A stretch of 64,000 nt of DNA from Leifsonia sp. TF02-11. Lineage in GTDB: Bacteria; Actinomycetota; Actinomycetes; Actinomycetales; Microbacteriaceae. Positions 1 through 9,202 of the stretch are shown here, piece by piece (positions within the stretch are counted from its first letter, which is position 1; each line of letters starts with the position of its first letter). The position numbers were made by a program, and so were the translations under genes. The stretch spans positions 229,375 to 293,374 of the forward strand of contig NZ_JAGEKP010000001.1 of assembly GCF_017565305.1 (NCBI RefSeq). The letters run 5' to 3'. The notes below the pieces were generated by a model. The model made no database searches. It was not told where the DNA came from and worked only from the letters and a program-made list of their open reading frames with translations.

Positions 1-1088
1 ATCCGCGCCCGCGGGTCGGAGTCGACCAGGATCGCGCGGAACAGCAGCGTCAGCGGAATGGCGAGGATGGCGCCGATCGCGCCGAGGACGACCGCCCAGA
101 GCAGCACGGAGAAGAAGGTGAGCGTCTGGCTCAGCGCCACCGCGTTGCCGACGACCTTCGGCTGCACGACGGACTGGACGACCGCGTTCACGATCCCGTA
201 GATGACGATGATCGCGATCACCGTGCCCCAGCCGCCGATGAGGTAGCCGAAGACGAGGGGAGGGACCAGCGCGAGGAAGTAGCCGACGTTGGGGATGAAG
301 CTGCACAGGAACGACAGGATCGCCCAGAGCAGCGCCGCGGGCACGCCGAGGATCCACAGGGCGATGCCGTTGATCACGCCCTGCACGATCCCGAGCAGGG
401 TGGTCACCACCATGTAGCGGCGCACACTGTGCGCGAACCCGGTCATCGCGTAGACCAGGTTCGGCTTGGTCGGCTCGAGCTGACGCAGCAGCGTCGGCGT
501 GTACGCGGCGTCGGCCGGCATCAGGATGAGCATCGTCAGTACGATCACGCCGAAGGTGATCAGCCCGAACGCGCCGCCGAGCACTCCGGTGAAGACGTTC
601 ACCAGCTTGGTCGGGTCGAAGCCCTGCGTCACCGCCTTCAGATCGGCCGGGCTGATCCCGATGCTCGAGAGCCAGTCGGCGAACTGCTGCCCGATCTGCT
701 GGAACTGCTCCTTGTACTGCGGGAGCATCCCGACGAACTGGGCCATCGCGATGATGAGGAGGGCGACGAACCCGGCGAGCAGGGCGAACGTCGTCAATGC
801 GACGGCGCCCGTCGCGACTCCGGAGGGCGTGCCGTGGTGTTCCAGCCAGACGCGGACGGGCTGGGCGCAGATGACGAGGACCAGGGCGAGCAGGCTGGGG
901 GCGAGGATCCCCGCGATCGCGTGCATTCCGAAGAGGACGACCACGCCGCCGGCGAGACCGAGCAGGATGCGCACCGAGCGGCCGTTGGCGGCGGTCGCCT
1001 CCTGGTCAGAGTCGGGGCCGCTCGGCGGTGCGGCCTCCGGTGCACGGGTGCGGCGGCGGAACGGCCAGACACCGCTAAGGGCGGCCAT
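1..1088 (-). CDS. AI-2E family transporter (partial, C-terminus off the window)
   Basis: Integral membrane protein of the AI-2E/PerM exporter family. Reading from the ATG at 1088 gives a short basic cytoplasmic leader, two close hydrophobic helices, a soluble loop of about 70 residues rich in Gln, Phe and Ile, and then a block of hydrophobic segments with the family-typical FIPNVGYFLALVPP stretch and a VVQPKVVG motif. The frame is still open at base 1, so the C-terminus is missing. The first 14 bases overlap the end of the upstream SulP gene, so the two are probably co-transcribed. The substrate cannot be told from sequence; many family members are not autoinducer exporters. Confidence 0.88.
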   Translation of the reverse strand, partial: MAALSGVWPFRRRTRAPEAAPPSGPDSDQEATAANGRSVRILLGLAGGVVVLFGMHAIAGILAPSLLALVLVICAQPVRVWLEHHGTPSGVATGAVALTTFALLAGFVALLIIAMAQFVGMLPQYKEQFQQIGQQFADWLSSIGISPADLKAVTQGFDPTKLVNVFTGVLGGAFGLITFGVIVLTMLILMPADAAYTPTLLRQLEPTKPNLVYAMTGFAHSVRRYMVVTTLLGIVQGVINGIALWILGVPAALLWAILSFLCSFIPNVGYFLALVPPLVFGYLIGGWGTVIAIIVIYGIVNAVVQSVVQPKVVGNAVALSQTLTFFSVLLWAVVLGAIGAILAIPLTLLFRAILVDSDPRAR

Positions 1089-2805
1089 GGCCCGAGCCTT
1101 CCGGATGGGACTGGAGTGCCATGATGGCCTCCCGATTGGTGTCGAAGAAGTGCACCCCGTCGAGGAGCTCGAGGTGCTGGAGGCGCTCGCGGATGCCGGG
1201 ACGGACGCGGCTGAGCGCGAGATCGGCCCCGTGGGCGGTGAGGAAGGCGTGCACCGTCTCCCAGGACTCGGCGCCGGTCACGTCGACGTCGGTGACGGCC
1301 TCCATGTCGAGGACGACGTGGGTGGCGCCGGTGTCGCGCACCGCGCGCTCCACGGCCTTCTCGAAGGAGGTCGAGTTGGCGAAGAACAGCGGAGCGGCGA
1401 GTCGCACGACCACGACGCCGGGCACGGTCGGCGCGCCGGCGGGAGCGGCCTCCAGGAGGGAGTGCTCCGGGTCGCCGTCGGCGGCCAGCGTGTCGATCGG
1501 CGGGTTCGCCGCGCGCCGCGTGACGTTGATCACCGCGAGCACGAAGGCGATGACGATGCCGGCGATCGGGCCGATGAACAACGCGCCGAGGAAGCACGCC
1601 GCTCCGATGGCGAACTCGAACCTGTCGAGACGCCACAGCCGCACGAAGTCGGGGATGCCGAGCAGCGGGACCACCGCGACGGCGACGATGGTGCCGATGG
1701 CGGGGGAGGGGATGTCCTCGAGCAGCGCCGTGCCGAACAGCAGCAGCAGGAGCGTGCCGAGGGCGGTGACGAGGGAGGGCAGCTGGGTGCGCGAGCCGGC
1801 CTGGTCCATCGCCGCGGTGCGGGAGGTCGACGAGCCGACCGTGAAGCCGCCGCTGATCCCCGCGCCGAGGTTGGCGACGCCGAAGGCGAAGAGATCGCGG
1901 TCGGGACGGGTGGGGTAGTTGCGCTTCTCGCCGTACGACCGGGAGACCAGCAGGCCCTCGCCCATCGTCACGACGGTCAGGGCGATCGCGGACGGGATGA
2001 GCGCGAGCCACTGGGTCCACTCGATCACCGGCCAGGTGAGGGTGGGCGGTCCGGCCTGCACCTTTCCGAGCACGTCCACGCCCGCCTTCACGGCGCCGGT
2101 GAGCACGACCACGACGGTGGCGACGATGAGCACGATGAGCGCCCAGGGCACCGCGGCGGCGATGCGGCGGCCGACCAGCAGCACGATCAGAGAGCCGATC
2201 GAGATCAGCAGCGACCAGACGTTGAGACCCGGCAGGCCGGTGACCAGGCCGCCGACCTTCTCGACGAACTCGCCTCCGGAGTCGATCTTCACACCGAGCA
2301 TCTTGGCCACCTGCGACACCAGGATGTCGAGTGCGAGGCCGCCGACGAAGCCCACCAGGATCGGCTTGGACAGGAAGTTCGCCAGGAATCCCAGCTTGAA
2401 GAACGAGCACAGCAGGAACAGCACGCCGCAGATCAGCGCTTGGGCCAGGGCCAGCGTGATGTAGTCCTGGTGGCCGGCGACCGCGAGTCCGCCCAGGGAC
2501 GACGCGACCAGTGCAGCTGCCGCGGCGTCCGGCGACGCGACGAGTTGCCGTGACGACACCGTCAGGGCGTAGAACACGGCAGGGACGACGAGCGAGTAGA
2601 GGCCGGCCGTCGCCGGCAGGCCCGCGATCTGCGCGTAGCCGATGTTGAGCGGGATGGCGATCGCCAGCAGAGTGACGCCGGCGAGTACTTCGCGGACGGC
2701 GTTCTTGCCTGTCAGACCGGCGAGCGGCCGCAGGCGGGTGCGGTGCGGCGCCGGAGCCCTCGAGGACTCCGGCGCCGCTGCGGTCGGGCCGGTCACGTCG
2801 GTCAC
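1075..2805 (-). CDS. SulP family anion transporter with STAS domain
   Basis: 576-residue SulP/SLC26-type permease. The N-terminal two thirds hold about 10-12 hydrophobic segments, starting with the family signature region (AIPLNIGYAQIAGLPATAGL). The last ~120 residues form a soluble STAS domain (VVVVRLAAPLFFANS onward, ending near the conserved THVVLDMEAVTDVDVTG patch). It starts with GTG at 2805. Likely substrates are sulfate, bicarbonate or another inorganic anion, but which one cannot be read from the sequence. It is one of two SulP genes here; the other lies next to the arylsulfatase. It overlaps the downstream AI-2E-type gene by 14 bp. Confidence 0.92.
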   Translation of the reverse strand: MTDVTGPTAAAPESSRAPAPHRTRLRPLAGLTGKNAVREVLAGVTLLAIAIPLNIGYAQIAGLPATAGLYSLVVPAVFYALTVSSRQLVASPDAAAAALVASSLGGLAVAGHQDYITLALAQALICGVLFLLCSFFKLGFLANFLSKPILVGFVGGLALDILVSQVAKMLGVKIDSGGEFVEKVGGLVTGLPGLNVWSLLISIGSLIVLLVGRRIAAAVPWALIVLIVATVVVVLTGAVKAGVDVLGKVQAGPPTLTWPVIEWTQWLALIPSAIALTVVTMGEGLLVSRSYGEKRNYPTRPDRDLFAFGVANLGAGISGGFTVGSSTSRTAAMDQAGSRTQLPSLVTALGTLLLLLFGTALLEDIPSPAIGTIVAVAVVPLLGIPDFVRLWRLDRFEFAIGAACFLGALFIGPIAGIVIAFVLAVINVTRRAANPPIDTLAADGDPEHSLLEAAPAGAPTVPGVVVVRLAAPLFFANSTSFEKAVERAVRDTGATHVVLDMEAVTDVDVTGAESWETVHAFLTAHGADLALSRVRPGIRERLQHLELLDGVHFFDTNREAIMALQSHPEGSGHGRP

Positions 2806-2818
2806 CGAGCCCGGGTGG

Positions 2819-3292
2819 TCACGCCGTGGGCGCTGCCGGCGGCGGAGTCGGAGCCGACGGCGCGGCGGGCGCTGCCGGCGCCGCGTGCGCTCCGGCTGCG
2901 GCCTGGTGGCCGAGGGCGACGCTCTTCAGGTGGGCGAACTCCTCCGGCGTGATGGTGCCGGCGTCCAGCAGGGCCTTGGCCTTGGCGATCTCGTCGGCCG
3001 GGCTGCTGGCGGCGACCTGGCGGATGTACGCGTCGGTGCTCTGCTGCACCTGGCGGGCCTCCTTCTGGCTGCGCTCCGCCATCCCAGGGCCGCGCGCGAT
3101 CAGGTAGACCAGCGCGGTGAGGAACGGGACGAAGATCAGGAAGATGATCCAGAGCGCCTTCCACCAGCCGTTGAGCTTGTGGTCGCGGAACAGGTCGCTG
3201 ATGATCGCGAACAGCGCGAACAGGTACGCGATGAACGCGAAGCTCCAGAAGAACAGCCAGATGATGTTCCAGAAATTGTTCCAGAAATCCAT
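2819..3292 (-). CDS. Small membrane protein with PLDc_N-like and SHOCT domains
   Basis: 157 residues. It begins with a Trp/Phe-rich hydrophobic stretch (MDFWNNFWNIIWLFFW) and has two membrane helices in a phospholipase-D nuclease N-terminal-like arrangement (WWKALWIIFLIFVPFLTALVYLIARG). A cytoplasmic linker follows, then a short SHOCT motif (DEIAKAKALLDAGTITPEEFAHLKS) and an Ala/Pro-rich tail. SHOCT modules are short oligomerisation motifs with no enzymatic role known. The ATG at 3292 sits behind an AGGAGGGG-type ribosome binding site. It lies 14 bp before the SulP gene and could be in its operon. Function unknown. Confidence 0.85.
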   Translation of the reverse strand: MDFWNNFWNIIWLFFWSFAFIAYLFALFAIISDLFRDHKLNGWWKALWIIFLIFVPFLTALVYLIARGPGMAERSQKEARQVQQSTDAYIRQVAASSPADEIAKAKALLDAGTITPEEFAHLKSVALGHQAAAGAHAAPAAPAAPSAPTPPPAAPTA

Positions 3293-3465
3293 GTCGTTAC
3301 CCCTCCTGCCGGGCTCGATCGAGCCTGGATGTGGGCTGAGAGTAACGCGGAGGGGGGAATCGCGTCTAGAGGTCTTCCGGCACGGATCATGAGCCGCGGA
3401 CCCGTCTAGACGCGTCGGTCGCGCCGTGACTACCCTGTCGCTCAATCCGAGGGGGTATTCCGACT
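3293..3465. promoter_or_regulatory. Divergent promoter region with CGTCTAGACG palindrome
   Basis: Intergenic region between the divergent SHOCT protein and arylsulfatase. It holds a perfect 10-bp palindrome CGTCTAGACG at 3403-3412 and a second GTCTAGA copy near 3364, 54 to 100 bp before the sulfatase start. This is a plausible operator, but no regulator gene is adjacent and no promoter hexamers are clear. Confidence 0.35.
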
Positions 3466-5811
3466 GTGACCAGAGAATTCCAGGGAAAGATCGAACTCGA
3501 CGTGCGGGACTCGGTGTCCGATTGGGACGCGTTCCTCCCGCCGACAGCGCCGGAGGGCTCGCCGAACGTGCTCCTGGTGCTGTACGACGACACCGGCCAG
3601 GCCGCCTGGTCGACGTACGGCGGGCGCATCCAGATGCCGACGATGGAGCGGCTGGCGGCGAACGGCCTGACTTACACGCAGTGGCACACGACGGCGCTGT
3701 GCTCGCCGACCAGATCGACGCTGCTGACCGGACGCAACCACCACTCCAACGGCTTCGCGACGATCTCCGAGTCGTCGACGGGGTTCCCGGGCTACAACTC
3801 GCACATTCCGGCCAGCAACGTGCCGATGGCAAGTCTGCTGCGCGACGCCGGCTGGGCCACGTTCTGGGTGGGCAAGAACCACAACGTGCCGATCGACGAG
3901 TGGACGGCGGGCGCCAGCAAGAAGAACTGGCCGCTGGCGCAGGGCTTCGACCGCTTCTACGGCTTCATCGGTGGCGAGACCAACAACTGGTATCCGTCGC
4001 TCGCCGAGGACAACCACTACATCGACCAGCCCTACCTGCCGGAGCAGGGCTACCACCTGTCGAGGGACCTCGCCGACCAGGCGCTGAAGATGCTGCGGGA
4101 CGTCAAGCAGACCGAGCCGGAGAAGCCCTGGTACCTGTGGTTCTGCCCCGGAGCCAACCACGCACCGCACCATGCGCCCCAGGAGTACATCGACAAGTAC
4201 AAGGGCGTGTTCGACGACGGCTACGAGGCGTACCGCGAGTGGGTGCTGCCGCGGATGATCGAGAGGGGCCTCCTGCCTGAGGGCACGGAGTTGACCGAGC
4301 TCAACCCGATGCCGCCCGGGACGTTCTCCGAGAGCGACGAAGTGCGCCCGTGGGGGGAACTGAACGCCGAGGAACGCGCGATGTTCAGCCGGATGGCGGA
4401 GGTCTACGCCGGGTTCTCCGAGTACACCGACGCCCAGGTCGGCCGCATCGTCGACTATCTGGAGGAGTCGGGCCAGCTCGACAACACCCTCATCATCTAC
4501 TGCGCCGACAACGGCGCCTCGGGTGAGGGCAGCCCGAACGGGTCGGTCAACGAGGGCAAGATCTTCGGAGGCTACCCCGACGACCTCCAGGAGAACCTGC
4601 GCCTGGTCGACAAGCTGGGTTCGCCCGACACGTACAACCACTACCCGACCGGCTGGGCGGCCGCGTTCTCGACGCCGTACCGGATGTTCAAGCGGTACGT
4701 CTACCAGGGCGGCGTGTGCGACCCGCTCGTGATCTCGTGGCCGAAGGGCATCAGAGCGCGTGGCGAGGTGCGCAACCAGTACCACCACTCGACCGACATC
4801 GTGGCGACGATCCTCGACGTCTGCGGCGTCGAACTGCCCGCGACCTACAACGGCGTGGAGCAGCGTCCGCTCGACGGCATCCCGATGACGTACAGCTTCG
4901 ACGCGCCCGCCGACGGCGCCACGACAAAGCGGACGCAGTACTTCGAGATGTTCGGCAACCGCGGCATCTGGCACGAGGGCTGGAAGGCGGTCACCGAGCA
5001 CGGCCCGGTGAGCGGTCGCGGCGACTTCCCGAGCGACACCTGGCAGCTGTTCCACACCGACGTCGACCGGTCGGAGGCGCACGACGTCGCCGCCGAGCAC
5101 CCCGACAAGGTGGAGGAGCTGAAGGCCCTGTGGATGTCCGAGGCGAAGCGGAACGACGTTCTGCCGCTCAACGACCTGCAGATCATCGGGAACCCCAAGG
5201 ACTTCGAGACGTTCATCAGCATGGAGTTCAAGGTCCCCGTGCCGGCGAGCGGCCAGTACACGTACTACCCGGGCACCAGCGAGATCCCCGAGCGGTCGGC
5301 CGCGAACACGCACGGCGTCTCGTACAAGGTCCTCGCCGAAGTGGAGACGACCGCCGACACCGAGGGCGTGATCTTCGCGCACGGCTCACGGTTCGGCGGT
5401 CACAGCCTGTTCGTCAAGGACGGGCAGCTGTACTACGTCTACAATTTCCTCGGCATCCCGCCGGAGAACGTGGTGTCCGCCCCGATGCCGGCTCCCGGCG
5501 CGCACGTCCTCGGCGTCTCGTTCACCAAGGAGGGGACCGGCCAGTACCGGGAGGCGGTGGGACCGCTGGCTCTCTACATCGACGACGAGAAGGTGGCGGA
5601 GCAGGAGATCCACACGATCCTCGGCCACTTCTCGCTGTGCGGGGAGGGACTCTGCATCGGCTACGACTCCGGCGACGCGGTGTCGAAACTCTACGCGGGC
5701 TCGCGGTTCGAGTACTCCGGCGGCGAGATCGTCAAGGTGGTCTTCGACATCGCCGACGATGCGTACGTCGATGTGGAGGCGCACCTGGCCGCCGCGATGG
5801 CACGAGATTAG
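3466..5811 (+). CDS. Arylsulfatase (formylglycine-dependent sulfatase)
   Basis: 781-residue type I sulfatase that hydrolyses sulfate esters. The signature C-x-P-x-R is CSPTR at residues 79-83; Cys79 would be converted to formylglycine. The N-terminal metal-binding Asp pair is at 41-42 (LYDDTG), and later metal/catalytic sites are seen at VGKNHN and YCADNGASGEG. The C-terminal ~200 residues form a beta-rich domain typical of long bacterial arylsulfatases. No signal peptide is visible, so it is probably cytosolic. The GTG start at 3466 follows a GAGGGGG ribosome binding site. It ends 4 bp before the SulP permease, which suggests sulfate release and anion transport are linked. No formylglycine-generating enzyme is encoded in the window. 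Confidence 0.93.
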   Translation: MTREFQGKIELDVRDSVSDWDAFLPPTAPEGSPNVLLVLYDDTGQAAWSTYGGRIQMPTMERLAANGLTYTQWHTTALCSPTRSTLLTGRNHHSNGFATISESSTGFPGYNSHIPASNVPMASLLRDAGWATFWVGKNHNVPIDEWTAGASKKNWPLAQGFDRFYGFIGGETNNWYPSLAEDNHYIDQPYLPEQGYHLSRDLADQALKMLRDVKQTEPEKPWYLWFCPGANHAPHHAPQEYIDKYKGVFDDGYEAYREWVLPRMIERGLLPEGTELTELNPMPPGTFSESDEVRPWGELNAEERAMFSRMAEVYAGFSEYTDAQVGRIVDYLEESGQLDNTLIIYCADNGASGEGSPNGSVNEGKIFGGYPDDLQENLRLVDKLGSPDTYNHYPTGWAAAFSTPYRMFKRYVYQGGVCDPLVISWPKGIRARGEVRNQYHHSTDIVATILDVCGVELPATYNGVEQRPLDGIPMTYSFDAPADGATTKRTQYFEMFGNRGIWHEGWKAVTEHGPVSGRGDFPSDTWQLFHTDVDRSEAHDVAAEHPDKVEELKALWMSEAKRNDVLPLNDLQIIGNPKDFETFISMEFKVPVPASGQYTYYPGTSEIPERSAANTHGVSYKVLAEVETTADTEGVIFAHGSRFGGHSLFVKDGQLYYVYNFLGIPPENVVSAPMPAPGAHVLGVSFTKEGTGQYREAVGPLALYIDDEKVAEQEIHTILGHFSLCGEGLCIGYDSGDAVSKLYAGSRFEYSGGEIVKVVFDIADDAYVDVEAHLAAAMARD

Positions 5812-5815
5812 GGCG

Positions 5816-7417
5816 ATGACCACCGCGCCCGCGACCGCCCGGCGGTCGTGGCTGCTGCCCACGCTGGCGGGCTACCGCCGGGAGTGGCTTGGCCGCGACG
5901 TCCTCGCCGGCGTCTCGGCGGGCGCGGTGGTCGTGCCGCAGGCGATGGCCTACGCGACCATCGCGAACCTGCCGGTGGAGGCCGGGCTCTACACCGCGAC
6001 GGTGCCGATGGCCGTGTACGCGTTCCTCGGCGGCTCCCGCGCGATGAGCGTGTCGACGACCTCCACCATCGCCACGCTCACCGCCACCACGTTCGTCTCG
6101 GCGGGGGTGGTCGCGAACTCGCACGCCATCCCGCGCGACCTGGTGACCCTGACCCTGCTCGTCGGCGTCGCGCTGCTGCTGGCACGGTTGCTGCGGCTCG
6201 GCACGCTGGTGGAGATCATCAACAAACCGACGCTGCTGGGCATCCAGATCGGGGTGGGCGCCACAGTGGCGGTCGGGCAGCTGCCGAAGCTGCTGGGGGA
6301 GACCGACGCGCCGACGGGCAACGGATTCATCCACAGCGTCAACGCGGTCATCGCGGCGGTCCCGCACGCCAACCCGGTGACCACGGTGCTGTCGGCCGTG
6401 TCGATCGCCGCGCTGTTCCTGTTCAAGCGCTTCCTGCCCCGGGTGCCCGGGCCGCTGATCGTCGTCGCCGCCGGCATCCTGCTCGTCGCGTTCGGCGGCC
6501 TGAGGTCGGCCGGCGTCGAGCTCATCACGCCGGTCACGCAGGCGTTCCCCGTGCCGGTGCTGCCCAGCTTCGACCACGTCTTCCAGCTCATCCCCGGCGC
6601 GCTCGCGATCGCAGTGATGGCGTTCCTCGAGTCGGCGGCCGTCGCACGCGGCATCCGTGAGCTGGACGACCCGCGCATCGACAGCAACCGGGAGCTGTTC
6701 GCGACCGCGATGGCGAACCTGCTGGGCGGCTGGTTCCAGACGCTGCCCGCCGCCGGCGGCTTCTCGCAGAGCGCCGTGAACAAGGCGGCCGGGGCGCGCT
6801 CGCAACTCGCGGCGCTGGTCACGGTGGTGCTCGCGCTCCTGATCGGGCTGTTCCTCGGCCCGGTGATCAGCCTGCTGCCGCAGGCGACGCTGGCCGCCCT
6901 CGTGTTCGTGGCCGTGTTCGGCCTGATCGACGTGAAGGACCTCGTGCTGCTCTGGCGGATCAGCCGGCGAGACTTCGCGGTCTGCCTGGCGACGACCGTC
7001 ATCGGGCTGACCGCCGGCCTGCTCGCCGCCGTCGCGGTCGGGGTGCTGTTCACACTGGTGCTGCTGCTCGCCGCGCTCAACAAGCCGCGGGTCCGGGTGG
7101 ATGAGTCTTCGGGAGGCCGCATGGCGGTCAGCCTGCTGGGGCCGCTCTACACCGCCAACGTGCTCGCGACCGAGCAGACGATCCTCGACGCGGTGGACGC
7201 GGCGCGCGCGACGGGTGACGTCACCGAGCTGACCCTGGACTGCTCCACGCTGCAGGACATCTCGGTCACCGTCATCCTCGCCCTCCAGAACCTCGACCAG
7301 GAGCTCGCCGGGCGCGGGGTGCGACTCCGCGTGCGCGGCCTCCCCTCCGCCGCGCACGCGGTCGCCGCGCGCACGAAGTGGTTCCAAGGGCTGGAGGCGG
7401 ACGGGCGGGTCGTCTAG
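5816..7417 (+). CDS. SulP family permease with STAS domain, coupled to arylsulfatase
   Basis: 533-residue SulP/SLC26 transporter. The signature region VVPQAMAYATIANLPVEAGL occurs near residues 35-55; about ten further hydrophobic segments follow, and a C-terminal STAS domain starts near residue 430 (MAVSLLGPLYTANVLATEQ, then LTLDCSTLQDISVTV). I chose the ATG at 5816 because it lies 4 bp after the sulfatase stop and aligns with the family N-terminus; the frame is open further upstream but would overlap the sulfatase. The neighbourhood suggests sulfate movement after desulfation; direction and substrate are inference. Confidence 0.92.
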   Translation: MTTAPATARRSWLLPTLAGYRREWLGRDVLAGVSAGAVVVPQAMAYATIANLPVEAGLYTATVPMAVYAFLGGSRAMSVSTTSTIATLTATTFVSAGVVANSHAIPRDLVTLTLLVGVALLLARLLRLGTLVEIINKPTLLGIQIGVGATVAVGQLPKLLGETDAPTGNGFIHSVNAVIAAVPHANPVTTVLSAVSIAALFLFKRFLPRVPGPLIVVAAGILLVAFGGLRSAGVELITPVTQAFPVPVLPSFDHVFQLIPGALAIAVMAFLESAAVARGIRELDDPRIDSNRELFATAMANLLGGWFQTLPAAGGFSQSAVNKAAGARSQLAALVTVVLALLIGLFLGPVISLLPQATLAALVFVAVFGLIDVKDLVLLWRISRRDFAVCLATTVIGLTAGLLAAVAVGVLFTLVLLLAALNKPRVRVDESSGGRMAVSLLGPLYTANVLATEQTILDAVDAARATGDVTELTLDCSTLQDISVTVILALQNLDQELAGRGVRLRVRGLPSAAHAVAARTKWFQGLEADGRVV

Positions 7418-7427
7418 CCGGGTCCGC

Positions 7428-8306
7428 TCAGTCGCCGCTCCACTCGAGCACGCCCGTGCCGACCTGCCAGGCTTCGCCCCGGTCGTAGCGGTCGATCACG
7501 AGGCGTTGCAGCGAGGTCGGGTGCTCCAGCCGCGGCAGCTTGGAGCGGTCGCGCTCGCGGAACAGGAAGTAGAGCGCCTCGGTCGGAGCGTCGACGGGAT
7601 CCCCCACGAGCGTGTAGCGCTCGGCGAACCGGACGAGGTTCGTGTCGGCGGGCAGTGACCGCACCAGGTACGGGTCGAGCAGCCAGCTCTCGCAGACGCC
7701 GGCGACGATCCTGCGGTCGGGGAAGACGGCTCCGAAAAATCCGCGTGCCAGGCGGATGCTCTCGTCCACCAGGTCCGGGCTGAGCGGCCCGGACTCGGGG
7801 ATGTGCATGCCGACGACCCAGTCGCCCGCGGCGATACCGGCAGGCAGAGCGGCCACGCTGCCCGCCGGCACCGAGAGCTCCGTGCGCTGGAGGGCGAAGG
7901 TGAGCCTGCCGAGACCGTAGAGCATCCCGACATAGTGGGGGATGAGCCAGGTCCAGGTCTCCAGCCCGAACGCGCCGTGCCGGAGCCGGTGGATGCGCGT
8001 GTTGCGGCCCACATCCGCGAGGGTCGTTCCGGTGACCTCGGCCGGCACACCGAGCTGCTGGTGATACGCGACCAGCCGCGGGGTCAGCTCGACGTAGGCA
8101 CGCAGCCACGCGAGCGGCGGGATGCCGAGGTGGTCGAGCCGCGCCTCCTCGAACGTGCCGAGGAAGGGGAGGATCGCCTTCTCGGCGAGCCGGGCGGCCT
8201 CCGCGACGGCCGGATCGGCGAGGAGCCGCTCGACGTCACGGCGATCGGCGTCGTCGAACCCGAGCAGGTCGAGCGTGTCGGCGGCGGAGGCGGTGCTCGT
8301 GCTCAT
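7428..8306 (-). CDS. Acyltransferase-like protein (DUF5596-type), last gene of ABC importer operon
   Basis: 292-residue soluble protein. It resembles the actinobacterial family annotated as acyltransferase domain-containing (DUF5596): an all-helical N-terminal half (LGFDDADRRDVERLLAD, then LAWLRAYVELTPRLVAYH) followed by a GNAT-like half with GDWVVGMHIPESGPLSPDLV and FFGAVFPDRRIVAGVCESWLLDPYL. Its ATG overlaps the stop of the upstream permease (ATGA), so it is translated with the ABC importer. A role in acylating or sensing the imported sugar is inference from position only; no catalytic residues are established here. Confidence 0.75.
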   Translation of the reverse strand: MSTSTASAADTLDLLGFDDADRRDVERLLADPAVAEAARLAEKAILPFLGTFEEARLDHLGIPPLAWLRAYVELTPRLVAYHQQLGVPAEVTGTTLADVGRNTRIHRLRHGAFGLETWTWLIPHYVGMLYGLGRLTFALQRTELSVPAGSVAALPAGIAAGDWVVGMHIPESGPLSPDLVDESIRLARGFFGAVFPDRRIVAGVCESWLLDPYLVRSLPADTNLVRFAERYTLVGDPVDAPTEALYFLFRERDRSKLPRLEHPTSLQRLVIDRYDRGEAWQVGTGVLEWSGD

Positions 8307-9202
8307 CGCAGCGCCCCGTTGGTGGCGCCGGCCACGAAGAAACGCTGGAACACGATGTAGAGCACGATGAGCGGCGCCGCGATCATCAGCGTCGCGGCGG
8401 CCAGCAACGCCCACTGGTTGTTGCCGTTCTGACCGTAGAACGAGAGCAGGCCCTGCGCGACCGTCTGGAGCTGTGGCGACGACAGGTAGATGGTCGGCCC
8501 GATGATGTCGTTCCAGACGCCGATCGTCTGCAGGATGAAGACGGTCGTGAGCACCGGGCGGCAGAGCGGGAGGACGAACGACCAGATGTAGCGGAAGTAG
8601 CCGCAGCCGTCCATCGCGGCGGCTTCGTCGAGCTCCCGGGGCAGCGTCCGCAGGTAGCCCACGATGAGGAGCGGGCCGATGCCCAGGCCGGCCGTCGAGA
8701 TCAGGATGAAGCCGATGCGGGTGTTGTAGAGGCCGAGCTGCAGCATGAGCTGGAACTGCGAGACGATCGAGTTGGGCAGGAAGAGCGCGAGCGCGAAGAG
8801 CACGCCGACGACGCGGGAGAACCGCACGTAGCCGCGGGCCACCGGGAACGCGATCAGCACGGAGAGGATGACGGCGATCCCCGCGGAGACCACCGCGTAG
8901 ACCAGGCTGTTGACGATGAGGTTGCCGAAGCCGCCGCGCGACCAGGCGTCGACGAAGTTCTGGAGTGCGACGCCGTGCGCGATCGCGCCGGGGTCCCGCA
9001 CGAACTCGTCAGGGCGCTTGAACGCCGTATTGACGAGGAACAGCAGCGGGAACACGTAGATGAGGACGACGCCGAGCACGATCAGGTAGGTGAGCCCGCG
9101 CATGCCGGCCAGGCGTGCCCGGGTGGCGGTCAGCGGCGCCGTCCGGCGGCGGGGAGAGCCCGACCGGGCGATGACACGCCGCGCCGAGGATTCGGAAGTC
9201 AC
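8303..9202 (-). CDS. Carbohydrate ABC transporter permease (MalG-type)
   Basis: 299-residue inner-membrane permease of the CUT1 class with six hydrophobic segments. The EAA cytoplasmic loop is LPRELDEAAAMDGCGYFRYI, which contacts the ATPase. The GTG start at 9202 overlaps the upstream permease stop (GTGA), and its own stop overlaps the acyltransferase-like start. With the other permease and the lipoprotein it forms an importer. No ATPase gene is in the operon, so a shared MsiK-like ATPase elsewhere is expected, as is usual in actinobacteria. Confidence 0.93.
   Translation of the reverse strand: MTSESSARRVIARSGSPRRRTAPLTATRARLAGMRGLTYLIVLGVVLIYVFPLLFLVNTAFKRPDEFVRDPGAIAHGVALQNFVDAWSRGGFGNLIVNSLVYAVVSAGIAVILSVLIAFPVARGYVRFSRVVGVLFALALFLPNSIVSQFQLMLQLGLYNTRIGFILISTAGLGIGPLLIVGYLRTLPRELDEAAAMDGCGYFRYIWSFVLPLCRPVLTTVFILQTIGVWNDIIGPTIYLSSPQLQTVAQGLLSFYGQNGNNQWALLAAATLMIAAPLIVLYIVFQRFFVAGATNGALR

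Noticed and set aside
429..2553. Plus-strand Arg/Gly/Asp-rich frames over the AI-2E and SulP genes
   Set aside because: They are shadows of the minus-strand transporters, which have clear membrane topology and starts.
3403..3412. CGTCTAGACG as another GntR site
   Set aside because: The central GTCTAGAC matches, but the outer GGT/ACC half-sites are missing and it is far from the regulon.
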